A stretch of 64,000 nt of DNA from Pseudomonas extremorientalis (GTDB lineage Bacteria; Pseudomonadota; Gammaproteobacteria; Pseudomonadales; Pseudomonadaceae). The notes under the pieces were generated by a model. The model was given only the letters and a program-made list of their open reading frames with translations. It made no database searches and had not been told where the DNA came from. The DNA lies in assembly GCF_001870465.1 (NCBI RefSeq), contig NZ_MDGK01000031.1, positions 124,001 through 188,000 on the forward strand, read 5' to 3'. The position numbers and the translations under genes are program-made. Positions within the stretch are counted from its first letter, which is position 1. The number at the start of each line of letters is the position of its first letter. Below, one piece after another: positions 59,739 to 64,000 of the stretch.

Positions 59739-61918
59739 CTGCCATCGGCAAACCCTTGGACCGGGTCGACGGTCTGCTCAAGGTTACCGGCCAGGCGCGT
59801 TACGCCGGTGAGTTTCCCGAGGAGCGCCTGCTGCATGGCAGCGTGGTGTCCAGCACCGTCGCCAAGGGCCGCGTGCTGCGTATCGACGCTTCCAGGGCGT
59901 TGGCGCTGCCGGGGGTGGTGGCGGTAATTGATCACCTCAACCGGCCAAGAATCGCCAGCTACGACGACGCTTTCCAGGACGACGACGCGGCCGACGGCTC
60001 GCCGTTCCGCCCGCTGTACAACGACCGTGTGCTGTACAGCGGCCAACCCCTGGCCTTGGTGATCGCCGACAACCTTGAATTGGCGCGGCATGCCGGCTCC
60101 CTGGTGGAGATCGAGTACGCAACCGAAGCCTTCGAAACCGACCTGCTGGCCATGCAGGAACAGGCCTATGCCTCGCCGCAAACCCCGCCCAAGCCGCGCG
60201 GCAACTTCCAGGCCGAGTGGAGCGGCGCCGCCGTCAGCCTGGACCTGCACTACAGCACGCCCGTCGAACATCACAACCCGATGGAGCCCCACGCCAGCAC
60301 CGTGCTGTATCAGCCGGACGGCACCCTGCATATCCATGACAAGACCCAGGGCCCGCAGAACTGCCAGGCCTATGTGCAAAAAGTCTTCGGCCTGGATAAA
60401 AGCCAGGTGCGCATCTTTGCCGCGTTCGTCGGCGGTGCGTTTGGCTCCGGTTTGCGCCCGCAGTACCAATTGCCGCTGGCGGTGATGGCGTCCCTGGCGC
60501 TCAAACGCTCGGTGCGCGTTACCCTGACTCGCCAACAGATGTTTACCTTCGGCTACCGCCCGCGCACCCTGCAGCGTTTGCAAATGGGCGCGGCCGCCGA
60601 CGGTCGTTTGCTCGCGCTGGGCCACACCGCTATCGGCCAGACCTCGCGCTTCGAGGATTTCAGCGAACATGTGGTGGAGTGGAGCGGCATGCTCTATCAC
60701 TGCGACAACGTGCAACTGACCTACAACCTGGTGCCCCTGGACGTGTTCACGCCCCTGGACATGCGCGCACCTGGCGCAGCGCTCGGGGTGATCGGCCTGG
60801 AGTGCGCCATGGATGAACTGGCCTGCGCCTTGGGAATCGACCCGGTGCAACTGCGGCTGATCAACTACGCCGAGCGCAACCAGAACGAAGACAAACCCTG
60901 GTCAAGCAAGGCCCTGCGCGAATGCTACAGCGAAGGTGCCGAGCGTTTCGGCTGGAGCCAGCGTAACCCGGAACCGCGCAGCATGCGCGACGGTCGCCAG
61001 TTGATCGGCTGGGGCATGGCCGGCGGGGTGTGGGAAGCCATGCAGATGAAGGCCAGCGCCAAGGCGCGGATCGACGGGCAGGGCAAGTTGACGGTCAGCA
61101 GCGCCACCACCGATATCGGCACCGGCACTTACACGGTGATGACCCAGATTGCCGCGCAGGCCAGTGGCGTGGCGGTCGAGGACGTGGTCTTTGTGTTGGG
61201 CGATTCCTCATTGCCTACCGCGCCACTGCAGGGCGGCTCGTTTACCGTGTCTTCGGTGGGCACGGCGGTGCAGCAGGCCTGCGAAGCGTTGACAGGCAAA
61301 CTGCTGGCTATTGCTCGGCAGACTTACCCGGTCTTCACGCAGGCCGAATCCGTACGCTTTGAAGACGGCCAGTTGCACACCGGTGACGTGAGTGTGTCGT
61401 TGGCGCAATTGGTCAAGGACAGTGGCGAAGACGCGCTGGAGGTGCAGGTCGACAGCGAACCCGGCAAAAAACGCGAGGGCTACAGCACCGCCACCCATTC
61501 GGCCGTCTTCGTCGAGGTGCAGGTGGATGAGGACCTGGGCACCATCAAGGTCAGCCGCGTGGTCAGTGCGATTGCCGCCGGGCGCGTGGTCAACCCCAAG
61601 ATGGCCCGCAGCCAGATTCTCGGCGGGGTGGTGTGGGGCATCGGTATGGCGCTGCATGAGGAAACCCAGACGGATCATCAGTTGGGGCGCTTCATGAATC
61701 ACAGCCTGGCCGAGTACCACATCCCGGTGAACGCGGACATCGGCGAGATAGACGTGGTGTTTGTCGAGGAGCATGACGAGATCGTCAACGCCCTCGGGTC
61801 CAAGGGCGTGGGGGAGATCGGCATCGTCGGCGTCGCGGCGGCGGTGGCCAATGCGATTTATCACGCCACCGGCAAACGGGTGCGGGAATTTCCCATCACC
61901 CTCGATAAGGTGCTCTGA
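59735..61918 (+). CDS. Molybdopterin subunit of a molybdenum hydroxylase (PaoC/YagR-like)
   Basis: A 727-residue catalytic subunit. It opens MTAIGKPLDRVDGLLKVTGQARYAGEFPEE; FVGGAFGSGLRPQYQLPLAVMA, GAALGVIGLECAMDELA and LQGGSFTVSSVGTAVQQAC contact the Mo cofactor, and GVGEIGIVGVAAAVANAIYHATG holds the base glutamate. PaoC oxidises aromatic aldehydes in E. coli, a reasonable guess here. The usual paoD/XdhC-type chaperone gene is not next in line, so maturation must rely on a gene elsewhere. A REP pair follows. Confidence 0.92.
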   Translation: MTAIGKPLDRVDGLLKVTGQARYAGEFPEERLLHGSVVSSTVAKGRVLRIDASRALALPGVVAVIDHLNRPRIASYDDAFQDDDAADGSPFRPLYNDRVLYSGQPLALVIADNLELARHAGSLVEIEYATEAFETDLLAMQEQAYASPQTPPKPRGNFQAEWSGAAVSLDLHYSTPVEHHNPMEPHASTVLYQPDGTLHIHDKTQGPQNCQAYVQKVFGLDKSQVRIFAAFVGGAFGSGLRPQYQLPLAVMASLALKRSVRVTLTRQQMFTFGYRPRTLQRLQMGAAADGRLLALGHTAIGQTSRFEDFSEHVVEWSGMLYHCDNVQLTYNLVPLDVFTPLDMRAPGAALGVIGLECAMDELACALGIDPVQLRLINYAERNQNEDKPWSSKALRECYSEGAERFGWSQRNPEPRSMRDGRQLIGWGMAGGVWEAMQMKASAKARIDGQGKLTVSSATTDIGTGTYTVMTQIAAQASGVAVEDVVFVLGDSSLPTAPLQGGSFTVSSVGTAVQQACEALTGKLLAIARQTYPVFTQAESVRFEDGQLHTGDVSVSLAQLVKDSGEDALEVQVDSEPGKKREGYSTATHSAVFVEVQVDEDLGTIKVSRVVSAIAAGRVVNPKMARSQILGGVVWGIGMALHEETQTDHQLGRFMNHSLAEYHIPVNADIGEIDVVFVEEHDEIVNALGSKGVGEIGIVGVAAAVANAIYHATGKRVREFPITLDKVL

Positions 61919-61947
61919 CACGCTCTAGCCAGCACTGGTTATCCAAG

Positions 61948-62035
61948 TGTGGGAGGGGGCTTGCCCCCGATGGGGGGTGTCAGTCAACGATGCTGTGACT
62001 GACATGGCGCTATCGGGGGCAAGCCCCCTCTCACA
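61948..62035. repeat. REP pair (BIME) at the PaoC-like/MFS convergent junction
   Basis: Arms TGTGGGAGGGGGCTTGCC and its inverse (right arm with one T for C in CTCTCACA) around a 40-bp core. It fills the 121-bp convergent gap. Confidence 0.92.
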
Positions 62036-62039
62036 TGGG

Positions 62040-63290
62040 TTATACGCTGGTTTTTTGAATGGGCTCTTCCACGGGTACATGCATGCGATCTCGATTCGCC
62101 AGGGTCGGGAACAGCTTGATCCACACGCCTGTTACCACCAGGGTACCGAGCCCGCCCATGACCACGGCGGGCACGGTGCCGAACCAGTGGGCCGTGATCC
62201 CGGATTCGAATTCGCCCAACTGGTTCGACGCTCCGATAAACAGGCCATTGACCGCACTGACCCGACCGCGCATTTCATCCGGGGTTTCCAGCTGCACGAA
62301 GGACGCACGGATGACCATGCTGATCATGTCCGCCGCCCCCAGCACCACCAGCACCGCCAGGGAAAACCAGAAGGAGGTGGACAGGCCGAAGGCGATGGTC
62401 GCCACGCCGAACACACCGACAGCGGTGAACATCACGCGGCCCACATGGCGCTCCACCGAGAACCGCGCCAGCCACAGCGACATCAGCAACGCCCCCACCG
62501 CCGGCGCCGAGCGCAGCAGGCCCAGGCCCCAGGCGCCGGTCAGCAGGATGTCCTTGGCGAACACCGGCAACAGCGCGGTCGCACCGCCCAGCAGCACCGC
62601 AAACAGGTCGAGGGAAATGGCGCCGAGAATGTCCGGGCGGCTGCGGATAAACCGAATGCCGGCCAGCAGCGAATCCAGGGTGGCCTTGCCTTTATTCAAC
62701 GGGGTCTGGCGGGCGGGCAGGTTGAGGGTCAGCACGCAGGCAATGAGGTACAGCACCACGGTAGGGCCATACACCCACACGCTGCCGAACGCGTAGAGCA
62801 AACCGCCGAGCGCCGGCGCGACAATGGTCGCCAGTTGCTGGGCTGACTGCGACGAGGCCACGGCGCGTGGGAACAGCGCGCTGGGCACGATGCTTGGCAG
62901 CAGTGCCTGAGTGGTGGGCATTTCGAACGAGCGCGCGGCACCCAGCAGGAAGGCGAGGATAAAGATCATCTCGCGGGTCACGTTGCCGGTCAGGCCGCCG
63001 ATGGCCAGGCTCAGGGCAATCAGCGCCTGCACGGTCTGGCAGATGGCGGCCACCTTGCGTCGCTCATAGCGGTCGGCCACATGCCCGGTGTGCAGCATGA
63101 ACAGTACGCGCGGTACGAACTCCACGAGGCCGACCAGCCCCAGGTCCAGCACATTGCCGGTCAGTTGGTAGAGGTTCCAGCCGATGGCCACGGTGAGCAT
63201 CTGGAAGCCGCTGGCGGTGAAGATGCGCGCCAGCCAGAACGCGATGAAAGGGCGGTGGTGACGCAACAGCAACGCGGGTTCACTAGGCAT
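62040..63290 (-). CDS. MFS exporter (EntS-like group)
   Basis: A 416-residue twelve-span major facilitator with the start MPSEPALLLRHHRPFIAFWLARIFTASGFQMLTVA. GLVGLVEFVPRVLFMLHTGHVADRYERRKVAA is the family A-like motif. It resembles the EntS/siderophore or multidrug-exporter branch; no substrate can be given. The start is by family, since the 33-residue upstream extension (MPRDRLPQ...) contains cysteine runs. Divergent from the cytochrome oxidase gene. Confidence 0.87.
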   Translation of the reverse strand: MPSEPALLLRHHRPFIAFWLARIFTASGFQMLTVAIGWNLYQLTGNVLDLGLVGLVEFVPRVLFMLHTGHVADRYERRKVAAICQTVQALIALSLAIGGLTGNVTREMIFILAFLLGAARSFEMPTTQALLPSIVPSALFPRAVASSQSAQQLATIVAPALGGLLYAFGSVWVYGPTVVLYLIACVLTLNLPARQTPLNKGKATLDSLLAGIRFIRSRPDILGAISLDLFAVLLGGATALLPVFAKDILLTGAWGLGLLRSAPAVGALLMSLWLARFSVERHVGRVMFTAVGVFGVATIAFGLSTSFWFSLAVLVVLGAADMISMVIRASFVQLETPDEMRGRVSAVNGLFIGASNQLGEFESGITAHWFGTVPAVVMGGLGTLVVTGVWIKLFPTLANRDRMHVPVEEPIQKTSV

Positions 63291-63608
63291 CGGGGAATTC
63301 AGATCAGAGCCAAAGGAAGCGCCGAGATTATCATTAAGTTGTAACAGATAGTTGCAACAACTGAGCTGAGGCAGTCTGTCACGCGGCAAAAGACCACACA
63401 GTTCATTCCTGAAAATGGGACTACTCTTTCAGCAATGCTTGATCCAGATCAATGCCCGCCCGGGCATCGGCCTGGCGGCCTCCGGGCCAGATTCCCTACG
63501 CGGTTGGCTAAAAAAAGAAACGAATCGAAATTCGCCAGACTCCATATCCGTGGGGGCAGTGGGTGCAGGCTCCCGCCAGCAGCCGGTATTACCTGACAGA
63601 GGAAGACT
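63291..63608. other. 318-bp divergent promoter region
   Basis: No gene. It separates the MFS exporter from the oxidase gene and holds the Anr box (63439-63452), a GC-rich palindromic GCCCGCCCGGGC (63455-63466) and the oxidase ribosome site AGAGGAAG. I could not place a confident -10/-35. Confidence 0.75.
63439..63452. promoter_or_regulatory. Perfect Anr/FNR box upstream of the oxidase gene
   Basis: TTGATCCAGATCAA matches the full consensus TTGATnnnnATCAA. It is 157 bp before the oxidase ATG. Anr senses low oxygen; in P. aeruginosa it represses cioAB, and in other bacteria it activates bd oxidases. Confidence 0.85.
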
Positions 63609-64000
63609 TATGTTCGGTTTGGAGGCGCTCGATCTCGCCCGAATTCAATTTGCGTTCACCATCTCGTTCCACATCCTGTTCCCGGCGATCACCATCGGCC
63701 TGGCCAGTTACCTCGCGGTGCTGGAAGGCTTGTGGCTCAAGACCCACAACGACACCTACCGTGACCTCTACCACTTCTGGTCGAAGATCTTTGCCGTCAA
63801 CTTCGGCATGGGCGTGGTATCCGGCCTGGTCATGGCCTACCAGTTCGGCACCAACTGGAGCCGCTTCTCGGACTTTGCCGGCGCCGTCACCGGCCCGCTG
63901 CTTACGTACGAAGTGCTCACGGCGTTCTTCCTCGAGGCGGGTTTCCTCGGCGTGATGCTGTTCGGCTGGAACAAGGTCGGGCGCAACCTGCACTTCTTCT
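63609..64000 (+). CDS. cydA/cioA: Cytochrome bd/Cio-type ubiquinol oxidase subunit I, 3' end beyond the window
   Basis: The first 130 residues are visible: MFGLEALDLARIQFAFTISFHILFPAITIGLASYLAVLEGLWL, with the axial-ligand histidine in SFHILFP (His21) and the conserved GWNKVGR near the end. The pseudomonad homologue is the cyanide-insensitive Cio oxidase; the Q-loop that would separate Cyd from Cio types is outside the window. Subunit II should follow. AGAGGAAG gives a strong ribosome site. The Anr box upstream points to oxygen control. Confidence 0.93.

Noticed and set aside
3444..62035. Repeated hairpins as a CRISPR array
   Set aside because: The copies are scattered kilobases apart between genes, are themselves palindromic, and have no regular spacers or cas genes.

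Overview
The window is a contiguous stretch of a Pseudomonas chromosome, most like the P. fluorescens group. This rests on the high GC content, Pseudomonas gene orders (miaB-phoH-ybeY-corC-lnt; hemL-thiE-thiD; amn-rluE), ten REP hairpins with a GTGGGAGGGGGCTTGCCCCCGAT-type core, and a Pseudomonas-type HasA haemophore. I see no rRNA, tRNA, CRISPR array, prophage or transposase. Nearly all the sequence is packed protein-coding DNA.

Layout. 1-4872: the leftward miaB-phoH-ybeY-corC-lnt operon (tRNA thiomethylation, ATPase/RNase, Mg/Co homeostasis, lipoprotein maturation), with lnt cut by the window edge. 5004-8859: a DUF1820 gene, a Sel1-repeat protein, then hemL, thiE and thiD. 9135-16492: an orphan hybrid histidine kinase, an AidB-like acyl-CoA dehydrogenase, amn, rluE, a DUF2788 protein and an Lrp-type regulator. 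16493-16889: a gene-free stretch with four ATTGCG half-sites and a strong intrinsic terminator, possibly a small RNA locus. 16890-26376: mostly housekeeping or unknown genes, including a CDF transporter, hrpB, a membrane-anchored EEP-family protein and an NYN nuclease/DnaQ-like exonuclease pair.

26377-27690 looks like an accessory insert: about 600 bp without a gene, then a two-gene unit coding for a membrane-associated STM2901-like protein and an acyl-carrier-like protein that lacks the phosphopantetheine serine. 27775-38696: an Lrp regulator with a divergent EamA exporter, rhlE, a flavoprotein, an HDAC-family deacetylase, a GNAT enzyme, tesB, a HAD phosphatase, hydrolases and a second EamA transporter. 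Three perfect DnaA boxes lie within 580 bp near 31.6-32.2 kb.

38710-44317 is a quinate/shikimate catabolic cluster. It has an MFS transporter, the fused dehydroshikimate dehydratase quiC, a TetR regulator, a probably NAD-dependent shikimate dehydrogenase and a type II dehydroquinase. The two control regions share a PcaR-like 15-bp box, a second common element and an AACAAGA leader motif. Together the enzymes would take quinate or shikimate to protocatechuate for the beta-ketoadipate pathway. 44524-54148 is a complete haem-acquisition locus, hasI-hasS-hasR-hasA-hasD-hasE-hasF: cell-surface signalling, receptor, secreted haemophore and its type I exporter, with a candidate Fur box in front.

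54283-55175 holds a DUF4160/DUF2442 pair with a palindrome at the start, resembling a toxin-antitoxin module. 55158-61918: trmA, an AzgA-like purine permease, a small secreted protein and a three-subunit molybdenum hydroxylase of the PaoABC (YagTSR) type. The window ends with an MFS exporter and the start of a cytochrome bd/Cio oxidase subunit I gene, preceded by a perfect Anr/FNR box.

The REP hairpins have a clear placement rule here: every convergent gene junction with more than about 15 bp of spacer carries one. Locations and motifs were read directly from the sequence; family names come from memory of protein families, without database searching.
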